Source: CAYJAD01 sp964371225
GTDB lineage: Bacteria; Desulfobacterota; Desulfovibrionia; Desulfovibrionales; Desulfovibrionaceae
Length of the DNA: 12,875 nt
Reading direction: 5' to 3'
Assembly (NCBI GenBank): GCA_964371225.1
Contig: CAYJNA010000072.1
Coordinates: forward strand, 1-12,875
The translations under genes were made by a program, and so were the position numbers. Each line of letters begins with the position of its first letter. Within the stretch, counting starts at the first letter, position 1. Positions 1 through 5,381 of the stretch are shown here, one piece after another. The notes under the pieces are model-generated. The model had not been told where the DNA came from, did not search any database, and was given only the letters and a program-made list of their open reading frames with translations.

Positions 1-9
1 CGTGCCTTT

Positions 10-39
10 CTTAAAAACGAGTGGAAACACGTTTTTAAG
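10..39. repeat. Strong inverted repeat; possible weak bidirectional terminator
   Basis: Bases 10-19 (CTTAAAAACG) are exactly complementary to 30-39 (CGTTTTTAAG), giving a 10 bp stem. The 10-base interior can pair further as GT-GGAA-AC, or in another register as GTG-GAAA-CAC with a GA bulge. Either gives a GNRA-type tetraloop. An A-tract, a small GC core and a T-tract fit a weak bidirectional intrinsic terminator, but no extra U run follows the stem. It could also be a processing or structural element. The inverted repeat is seen directly; its function is inferred. Confidence 0.6.
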
Positions 40-127
40 CATCGACTAAAAGAGCATTTTTTATCTTCCATCTCCTTGATTTCATAAAAATATGTATGTG
101 AAAGGCTTCAGTCTTACGTTTATGCCC

Positions 128-142
128 TTTTTTGGCAAAGTG
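128..142 (+). promoter_or_regulatory. T6-GGC box, candidate regulatory site
   Basis: The string T6-GGCAAAGTG lies about 65 bases before the first head gene. A near copy, T6-GGCCACAGTG, lies at 4643-4658 about 70 bases before tail tubular protein A, in the only other non-coding stretch longer than 100 bases. Two near matches in the two long gaps suggest a shared signal such as a phage late promoter or activator site. Neither matches a clear sigma-70 or sigma-54 consensus, and with only two short AT-biased copies chance is possible. Confidence 0.2.
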
Positions 143-206
143 CATTCACACGCGGGCAAGACCCACGCTGAAAACATTTTTAAGACATATAACCAAGGAG
201 GAGCGT

Positions 207-443
207 ATGGGATTTGGCGGAGGAGGATATAGCGCACCGCCGGTACCGGAATATACAGTGCCGGAAAAGCCACAAGTGGCCAAGCCTGTAACGGAAGCGG
301 CCACAGCGGCGCGGCAATCGCAAAAGGAAAAAGCGGCTAAAGCTTCTGGCATTCAAGGAGCCGTCCTGACATCGGCTTTGCAGTCAAGTACATCGGGTAC
401 ACAAGGCAATGGTGTGGGTTCCACTAAATACTTAGGACAATAG
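207..443 (+). CDS. Small Gly/Pro-rich phage protein upstream of the portal
   Basis: This 78-residue protein has unknown function. It opens with a glycine run (MGFGGGGYSAPP), continues with a Pro/Val/Lys segment (residues 14-30), then a probable Ala/Lys/Gln helix (31-48), and ends with a Ser/Thr/Gly-rich tail finishing KYLGQ. The pattern of Gly-rich start, basic helix and an Ala/Thr-Leu-Thr segment (here GAVLTSALQS) is one I recognise from small conserved proteins beside portal genes in many tailed phages. The start at 207 follows AAGGAGG at 194-200. An in-frame ATG at 132 lacks a ribosome site and would add 25 unlikely residues. The stop lies 7 bases before the portal ATG. A minor head or head-tail joining role is inferred from position only. 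Confidence 0.75.
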   Translation: MGFGGGGYSAPPVPEYTVPEKPQVAKPVTEAATAARQSQKEKAAKASGIQGAVLTSALQSSTSGTQGNGVGSTKYLGQ

Positions 444-450
444 GTGTGCC

Positions 451-2310
451 ATGACTGAGCATACAAATGTGCCTCCTTTAGGCTCGTTACAGCAACGTTT
501 TGCGGCGCTTTTGGAAACAAGGCAAAGCTATGAACCGGCATGGCAAGACTTGGCAGATCATTTTTTACCTACGCGCTATCGTAATGTGGGTAGAAACCCA
601 GACATGTGGCGCAAAATGCCTTTGCTCAACGATAAATTGGTAGATGCCACAGGTATTTTAGCCATGCGCACCTTGGCCGCAGGTTTACAGGGGGGCATGA
701 CCAGCCCCGCGCGGCCTTGGTTTCAGCTCAGTCTTGAAGATAGTGAGTTGGCGCGTCACGCTCCTGTGAAAGAATGGTTGGCAGACGTGACAAAACGCAT
801 GGCTAAAATTTTTAATGGCTCCAATTTCTACAATGCGGTGCATACCTTATACGGCGAATTAGGCACCTTTGGTACAGCTTTTATGCTGGAACTGGCGGAT
901 TTTGAGCATGGTTTTCGTTTTGTGCCTTTTTGTGCCGGCGAGTACTGCCTTGATAGTAATGAAAGGCAAAAAGTAGATGTGGTTTTTCGACGTTTTCGCA
1001 TGAGTACGCGGCAGCTATTGGCGCGTTTTGGTGAGCAAGCCTTACCGCCATATGTGCGAACAGCGCAACGTGCTTTGCAAGAAAGCCATACGGTGGTGCA
1101 TGCCATTTTCCCTCGAGAAGAACGCGATACGCAAAAAGCTTCGGGGCTGCATATGCCCTTTGCCTCGGTGTACTGGCTAGAGGGAAGAGGAGGGCAAGGA
1201 GGTCTTGGAGGCAAAGGCGGTGGGCACCTATTGTCCCAAGCGGGATTTATGGAATTTCCCGGTTTTGGGGTGCGTTGGGACGTGGCGGGCAATGATGTTT
1301 ATGGGCGTTCCCCAGCCATGGATGTATTACCCGATTGCCGCATGTTACAGCAAATGGGCATTACCATGCTTAAAGCCATACATAAGTCTGTGGATCCGCC
1401 CACGGCAGTGTCTGCTTCCTTGAAAGCTGTGGGGCTGGATTTAACCCCCGGCGGTGTCAATTACGTAGAAGCGGCTCCGGGGCAAAGCCCGCAAGCAGCT
1501 AAGCCCATTTTGGAAGTGCGGCCTGACATTCAAGCAGGGCGTGTGGCCATGCAAGATGTGCAAAAGCAAATTCAACAAGGGCTTTATAATGATTTATTTC
1601 GTCTGCTTTTGGATGGAAAAAGTCAGCACATCACCGCCAAAGAAGTGGCGGCTCGCGAAGAGGAAAAACTCATTTTGCTGGGGCCTGCGCTGGAAAGATT
1701 ACACTGTGAACTGTTCATACCACTCATAGAACGCACCTTTCAGCTCATGCTACGCCATGACATGGTGCCGCCCATGCCACAAGCCTTTTGCGGGCAAAGG
1801 GTGAAGGTGGAGTTTGTAAGCCTTTTGGCACAAGCACAAAAAATGGTGAGCACAGCTTCGGTGGATAGATTGGTGGCTTTTGTACAGTCTTTGGCGCCCA
1901 TGAGGCCTGAAGTGACGGATATCCTAGATATGGACAAAGCCGTGGAGGAATACGCTGACTATCTTGGCGTAGCTCCGGCAGTGTTGCATGCCAAGGAAGA
2001 GCGCGAAGCCTTACGCAAGCAGCGTCAAGAAGCAGAAGCCGCCTTACAAGTGCAAAAGGCCACGCAAGAAGAACAAAAAAGGCAATTGGAAAGCTTACAA
2101 GGTATAGCCAAGGTGGCGCAGGACTTAAGCAAAATTTCTTTGGAAGATAAGAACCTTATGACAGCGCTCTTGGCCGGTGGAGGACAAGTGTTACAGCAGC
2201 AAATGCAAGGGCAGCAGCCGCAACAGTCACAAGAGGCACAACAGCAGCAATGTGCGCAAGGAGCGCAACCAAAACCGCAAGGAAAGATTCATGCAAGAAA
2301 ACATCTTTAG
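451..2310 (+). CDS. Portal (head-tail connector) protein, T7 gp8-like family
   Basis: This 619-residue protein forms the dodecameric ring at one capsid vertex through which DNA is packaged and ejected. It matches the podovirus head-to-tail connecting protein family (Pfam Head-tail_con). Visible signatures are GGMTSPARPWF at residues 81-91, the FGTAFM-type segment near 140, and YGRSP at 284-288 within the conserved DVYGRSPAMDVLPD stretch. Residues about 515-560 are a charged coiled coil, and from about 580 the tail is very Gln-rich, ending in a basic segment. Its length is somewhat greater than T7 gp8 (about 535). A Gly-rich insert at 244-258 is unusual. Translation probably uses AGGTG at 442-446, which overlaps the stop of the preceding gene, so the two are likely coupled. 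Its 3' end overlaps the next gene by 20 bases. Confidence 0.93.
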   Translation: MTEHTNVPPLGSLQQRFAALLETRQSYEPAWQDLADHFLPTRYRNVGRNPDMWRKMPLLNDKLVDATGILAMRTLAAGLQGGMTSPARPWFQLSLEDSELARHAPVKEWLADVTKRMAKIFNGSNFYNAVHTLYGELGTFGTAFMLELADFEHGFRFVPFCAGEYCLDSNERQKVDVVFRRFRMSTRQLLARFGEQALPPYVRTAQRALQESHTVVHAIFPREERDTQKASGLHMPFASVYWLEGRGGQGGLGGKGGGHLLSQAGFMEFPGFGVRWDVAGNDVYGRSPAMDVLPDCRMLQQMGITMLKAIHKSVDPPTAVSASLKAVGLDLTPGGVNYVEAAPGQSPQAAKPILEVRPDIQAGRVAMQDVQKQIQQGLYNDLFRLLLDGKSQHITAKEVAAREEEKLILLGPALERLHCELFIPLIERTFQLMLRHDMVPPMPQAFCGQRVKVEFVSLLAQAQKMVSTASVDRLVAFVQSLAPMRPEVTDILDMDKAVEEYADYLGVAPAVLHAKEEREALRKQRQEAEAALQVQKATQEEQKRQLESLQGIAKVAQDLSKISLEDKNLMTALLAGGGQVLQQQMQGQQPQQSQEAQQQQCAQGAQPKPQGKIHARKHL

Positions 2311-2518
2311 CGCTGTGCAACCTAAGCCTGTTCATGCTGAGGAAGCCATGAAAGCCAGACGTGCTTTTGACAGGCATATGCGTGAAGCCGTGCGTTTGCT
2401 TATGGCACGCAAAGAAGGGCGGGTATTTGTACGTTGGTTGGGGGCAGGGCAAAGTGCGCAGAGCATTTTACAACTTATCATGGACTATGAGGAGGAAAAG
2501 CATGGTGGATATGAATAG
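2291..2518 (+). CDS. Bbp19-like small phage protein
   Basis: This 75-residue protein lies between the portal and the scaffold-like gene, the position held by the Bbp19-type protein in BPP-1-like phages. The core (residues about 19-60) is helical with FDRHM, a KEGRVFVRWL segment and an acidic C-terminal helix ending in DYEEEKHGG. The pattern of an F-x-x-hydrophobic helix followed by a short EGR/DGR turn and a hydrophobic helix is like that family, but I could not align it. The start at 2291 is chosen because GGAAAG at 2281-2286 precedes it and the residues upstream in this frame are just the shadow of the portal's Gln-rich tail. It overlaps the portal by 20 bases and the next gene by 17. Function is unknown. 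Confidence 0.65.
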   Translation: MQENIFSAVQPKPVHAEEAMKARRAFDRHMREAVRLLMARKEGRVFVRWLGAGQSAQSILQLIMDYEEEKHGGYE

Positions 2519-3092
2519 GAGTGGAGAAGAACAAGGAGCGTATGCAGAAGGTATGCTTTTGGGGGCAGAGGCTTCTACGCTTTTAGATGAAGGCAGGGCA
2601 CAAGAGCCGTATGCCCATGGGGCACAGCAAGCCATGGGCAAGGCCTCTTGTTATGAGCTTACCATTCCCACTGGGATGACCCTTAACGAAGCACAGCAAG
2701 CCATTTTTGAAGAACAGGCTCGCGAACTTGGCCTGAGTAATGTGAGCGCGCAAAAGCTACTGGAAATTTCTCATCGCAATGCCTTGGCGCATAGGGAGGC
2801 ACATAAAAAGCAAGTGCTGCAATGGGGTGAAGATGTGCGCCAAGATAAGGAATTAGGTGGCCCAGCCATGGAAAATACCTTGGCTTATGCCAGAGCCGGT
2901 CTTATGCGCTTTGACCCAGAGCAAAAGGTTTTTGGAATGTTGCAAGAAACAGGATATGCCAATAATCCGCATGTGATTCGTTTTCTTGCCGCCATTGGTA
3001 AAGCCCATGCGGAGGATAATGTTCTCATGGGGCAAAGCGCTTCCATGCCAGCACCGCGTCATGAGCGTTTATACGGTAAATACAATAAGTAA
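2502..3092 (+). CDS. Scaffold/peptidase-like head assembly protein (Bbp18-like position)
   Basis: This 196-residue protein lies immediately upstream of the major capsid gene, where podoviruses encode the scaffold. After an acidic, low-complexity N-terminus (residues 1-50) comes a segment rich in helix formers (about 57-110) with ARELGLSNVSAQKLLE. The C-terminal half has the FGMLQETGYANNPHVIRFL pattern, typical of phage proteins often annotated as peptidase or scaffold in this gene order. No catalytic residues are evident, so a scaffold role is preferred. The start at 2502 is preceded by GAGGAGG at 2489-2495 and overlaps the upstream gene by 17 bases. The in-frame ATG at 2361 lies inside that gene and lacks this signal. 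The likely role is to template procapsid assembly inside the head. Confidence 0.75.
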   Translation: MVDMNRSGEEQGAYAEGMLLGAEASTLLDEGRAQEPYAHGAQQAMGKASCYELTIPTGMTLNEAQQAIFEEQARELGLSNVSAQKLLEISHRNALAHREAHKKQVLQWGEDVRQDKELGGPAMENTLAYARAGLMRFDPEQKVFGMLQETGYANNPHVIRFLAAIGKAHAEDNVLMGQSASMPAPRHERLYGKYNK

Positions 3093-3103
3093 GGAGGGGA
3101 AAT

Positions 3104-4093
3104 ATGGCGAAGAAGCATTTAGGCCTTGTGGCTACCTTGGCAGAGTTACGCGATTTTTATAGTGGTGAATCCGCCGGATCCATCATTGAGCTTATGAATG
3201 AAACCAATGATATTTTGGACGATGTGCAATTTATGGAGTCCAACCAGTCCGACGGCCACTTAACGCGCATTCGCACCGGCTTACCGGAAGTGTATTGGCG
3301 CCGTCTTTATCAGGGCACACCTTATAGTAAAAGCCAGTGGACGCAAGTAAAAGAGCCGTGCTCCATGATGGAATCACGCATGCTTATTGATGAAGCGGAA
3401 TCAAAGCTGTATGGCGGTAATGCTTCCAAGTTCATTGATGGCGAAAGTGTGGCCTTTGCTGAAGCCATGCGTCAAAAAGCTGCGCGCACGTTATTTTACG
3501 GGAATTCTGATGTGAATCCCGATGAATTTAAGGGTCTTGCTTTGCGTTATCCTGCTAAAGATGCCCCCAATGTCATTGATGCCGGCGGCACGGGGAGCGC
3601 GTGTACTTCAGCATGGCTTATTTCATGGGGCGAGCGTTCCATTCACGGTATTTACCCCAAAGACAGCACCGGCGGCTTTGAACACAAAGACCTTGGCATT
3701 CAAACGGTGGAAGATAGCGAAGGGCGTCATTACGAAGCCATTGTCAATCGTTATCAATGGAGCCTTGGTTTGGCTTTGCGCGATTGGCGCGCTTGTGTGC
3801 GTATTGCCAACATTCCCATAGATTCCCTTACCAAGCGTAAAGGGCAAAGCGGTTTCATTGATTTACAACAACTTTTCATCGCTGCCAAAAATAAAATGCC
3901 GGAAGTATTACGCCAGAAGGCTTGCTGGTACGCCAATGAAGATCTTATGGCTGCCATTGAATTGCAATCCACCGATGCCGGTAATGTGCATTTGGTATAT
4001 GGTGAGGCTTTCAAATCCGATGGTATGCCCCTTATTTTTGGACGTCCCTTGCGTCAATGCGATGCCCTTTCTTCCACTGAAAGCGCCATCTAA
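3104..4093 (+). CDS. Major capsid protein, BPP-1 Bbp17-like
   Basis: This 329-residue protein builds the capsid shell. Its length, position and sequence match the major capsid family of BPP-1-like podoviruses. Visible landmarks are the N-terminal LATLAELRDFY helix, an ESNQSDGHLTRIRTGLPEVYWR segment (about residues 46-67), LIDEAESKLYGG (94-105), the FYGN-x4-PDEFKGLALRY stretch (about 136-152), and a C-terminal IFGRPLRQCDAL. BPP-1 capsid protein is known to have an HK97-like fold with non-permuted topology, and the same fold is inferred here. The ATG follows AAGGAGGGG at 3091-3099. It is separated from the scaffold gene by 11 bases and from the cement gene by 25 bases, consistent with one head operon. 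Confidence 0.92.
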   Translation: MAKKHLGLVATLAELRDFYSGESAGSIIELMNETNDILDDVQFMESNQSDGHLTRIRTGLPEVYWRRLYQGTPYSKSQWTQVKEPCSMMESRMLIDEAESKLYGGNASKFIDGESVAFAEAMRQKAARTLFYGNSDVNPDEFKGLALRYPAKDAPNVIDAGGTGSACTSAWLISWGERSIHGIYPKDSTGGFEHKDLGIQTVEDSEGRHYEAIVNRYQWSLGLALRDWRACVRIANIPIDSLTKRKGQSGFIDLQQLFIAAKNKMPEVLRQKACWYANEDLMAAIELQSTDAGNVHLVYGEAFKSDGMPLIFGRPLRQCDALSSTESAI

Positions 4094-4118
4094 TTTTATA
4101 TAACAAAGGAGCGTAGAT

Positions 4119-4526
4119 ATGATTATTGATAGCCATCTTATTCTTTGGGAAGGGGCAGTGAAAAGTGCCACAGGCGACCCCGTAGCCCTTACTTCTCTAC
4201 AATGCCCCGGTAAAGTGGAGCCCATTCACATAGCAACGCGCTTTACCGAAAATGTAAGCGGTGCCACAGCCATTACCCTTACCTTGCAACAAGCCCCTAC
4301 TCAAACAGGTACCTATGTAGATGTGCCTGCTGCCAGTATGACTCTTACCGCCGCAGAGTGCGTGGTGGGGCAGCGTAACGGATGGCGTTTTTTGCCCCGT
4401 TCTGTGGAGCAGCCTTGGCTGCGCCTTAAGGTGAGCGTTACAGGCACTCCCACCGCCGGTAAGCTTTTTTGCGCCCTTAGCGGCTATGAAGATGAACCCT
4501 ATGAAGAAAGCCAATTGGTAGGCTAA
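4119..4526 (+). CDS. Capsid cement protein, Bbp16-like
   Basis: This 135-residue protein directly follows the major capsid gene, as the Bbp16 cement protein does in BPP-1-like phages. It starts MIIDSHLILW and is dominated by predicted beta strands alternating with small polar turns, including a TALTLQ-like strand (AITLTLQQAP), a tyrosine/valine strand near residue 66, the GWRFLPR segment and a final acidic tail (EDEPYEESQLVG). This fits the jelly-roll cement protein that decorates and stabilises the shell in BPP-1. The length is typical. The ATG follows AAAGGAGCG at 4106-4114. It is the last gene of the head module: the next reliable gene is 200 bases on. Confidence 0.82.
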   Translation: MIIDSHLILWEGAVKSATGDPVALTSLQCPGKVEPIHIATRFTENVSGATAITLTLQQAPTQTGTYVDVPAASMTLTAAECVVGQRNGWRFLPRSVEQPWLRLKVSVTGTPTAGKLFCALSGYEDEPYEESQLVG

Positions 4527-4533
4527 TGGGTCA

Positions 4534-4571
4534 TGGGGGGAAGCCTTATGTGAAAAAGGGCTCACCCCCCA
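4534..4571. repeat. C/G stem-loop just after the cement gene
   Basis: TGGGGGG at 4534-4540 pairs with CCCCCCA at 4565-4571. A small internal loop (A4541 against C4563-A4564) is followed by an AGCC/GGCT helix (4542-4545 with 4559-4562) and an apical loop of about 12 bases. The hairpin starts 8 bases after the cement stop codon. On the + strand it is followed by AAAAATC, not a U run, so it is not a normal intrinsic terminator. It could protect or process the head mRNA, or attenuate readthrough into the tail genes. Structure is seen directly; role is inferred. Confidence 0.6.
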
Positions 4572-4642
4572 AAAATCTTTATAAAGGACTCTGCACAATA
4601 AAACAATCGCTTCATAGCGCAAGTGCAGTGTGCTTACTCTTA

Positions 4643-4658
4643 TTTTTTGGCCACAGTG
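4643..4658 (+). promoter_or_regulatory. Second T6-GGC box, candidate regulatory site
   Basis: T6-GGCCACAGTG here resembles T6-GGCAAAGTG at 128-142. It lies about 70 bases upstream of the tail tubular protein A start. It may mark the point where transcription of the tail and lysis genes is reinforced. The match rests on two copies only and is tentative. Confidence 0.2.
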
Positions 4659-4726
4659 ACTATGGTCAACGCTGCAAAAGACGCCACATAATGAATTATG
4701 CAGGAGTCTTTTATAAGGAAATTTTT

Positions 4727-5371
4727 ATGGCAAATAAAATGACCATTTGGAATATGGCATTGGGTTTTATAGGTACGCGTACGGTGGCCTCTGAAGATGA
4801 ACGTACCTTGGAGGCGGTGCAATGCAAGCTGTATTGGGATAGTGCGCGCCGTGGTGCTTTGCGGGATTTTCCTTGGAACTTTGCCCAGCGTAGAGCTTGG
4901 CTTGCCTTGGTTCCCATGCCTAAAGGCTATGAGGAACAATATGCCCATGCCTATGCTTTGCCACAAGATATGTTGCACGCTTTGCGTATATTGCCTGATG
5001 GAAAGGAAGGGGCTTCATTTGGTCAAAGTACACAAGGAGAAGCTGAAGAAGGCGGACGCTTTATCTTAGTTTATGACAGTGAGCGCAAACAGCAAGTATT
5101 GTTATGTCATACGGCTAGGGCATTGCTGGCATATACGGCAGATGTGGAAGATGTAAGTCTGTTTGATGATCTATTTATACACATGCTGGCACGTAAACTG
5201 GCGGCATATGTGGCAGTGTCATTATTAAAAAACAATGCTGCTAAGGTTAAGGAATTGGAAGAGTTGTATCGTATGGCGGTGCCCAGTGCTGTGCAGGCTG
5301 ATGCAGGAGAAGGGCGAGAGAAAATAAAGGCAGATACATGGCTTGCGGCGCGTAATGGTATGGGAGCGTAA
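4727..5371 (+). CDS. Tail tubular protein A, T7 gp11-like
   Basis: This 214-residue protein forms the adaptor ring between portal and tail nozzle in T7-like tails. Visible family features are an N-terminal IWNMALGFIG (residues 7-16), a Leu-x-x-Val-x-x-x-Trp/Tyr-x-x-Ala helix leading into RRGALRDFPWNFAQRR (41-56), and the following YALPQDMLHALRI segment (76-88). The length is close to that of T7 gp11 (about 196). The start at 4727 is preceded by TAAGGAA at 4714-4720 and gives the expected family N-terminus. An ATG at 4526, overlapping the previous stop, would add 67 residues with a short hydrophobic stretch but lacks a good ribosome site. The gene ends 10 bases before the fibre gene. Confidence 0.88.
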   Translation: MANKMTIWNMALGFIGTRTVASEDERTLEAVQCKLYWDSARRGALRDFPWNFAQRRAWLALVPMPKGYEEQYAHAYALPQDMLHALRILPDGKEGASFGQSTQGEAEEGGRFILVYDSERKQQVLLCHTARALLAYTADVEDVSLFDDLFIHMLARKLAAYVAVSLLKNNAAKVKELEELYRMAVPSAVQADAGEGREKIKADTWLAARNGMGA

Positions 5372-5381
5372 AGGAGGGCAT

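Larger units (their letters stand above)
1..206 (+). other. Leader region before the head genes; may include the end of an upstream gene
   Basis: No confident gene lies here. Frame 1 is open from the window edge to a TAA at 85-87 (28 codons) and frame 2 to a TAA at 47-49, so either could be the last part of an upstream protein. A terminase large subunit is what normally precedes a portal gene, but the residues are too few to recognise. The frame-1 reading would run through the hairpin at 10-39. From about 88 to 193 I see only AT-rich DNA with a T-tract box at 128-142 and then the ribosome site of the first small gene. No convincing -35/-10 pair was found. Confidence 0.5.
4527..4726 (+). other. 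200-base non-coding gap between head and tail modules
   Basis: This is the longest gap between confident genes. Beyond the hairpin at 4534-4571 it holds GACTCTGCA at 4588-4596 facing TGCAGGAGTC at 4699-4708, an imperfect long-range inverted repeat that could close a domain of about 120 bases. Within it are short stems (CGCT-TCAT-AGCG at about 4608-4619, GGCCA/TGGTC at about 4649-4667) and the T6-GGC box at 4643-4658. The whole gap is open in the frame of tail tubular protein A, but the peptide it would add looks non-conserved. I saw no clear -35/-10 promoter. Confidence 0.45.

Noticed and set aside
128..150. Sigma-54 promoter at the T6-GGC box
   Set aside because: TTGGCA looks like a -24 element, but the -12 GC is absent at the required distance in both copies.
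828..1292. 154-residue antisense open frame in the portal gene
   Set aside because: Pro/Cys/Ser-rich translation typical of a shadow of the sense gene, with no ribosome site.
2361..2501. In-frame N-terminal extension of the scaffold-like protein
   Set aside because: It lies inside the Bbp19-like gene, and the strong ribosome site is directly before 2502.
4534..4580. Intrinsic terminator after the cement gene
   Set aside because: The hairpin is strong but is followed by AAAAATC, not a U run, on the + strand.
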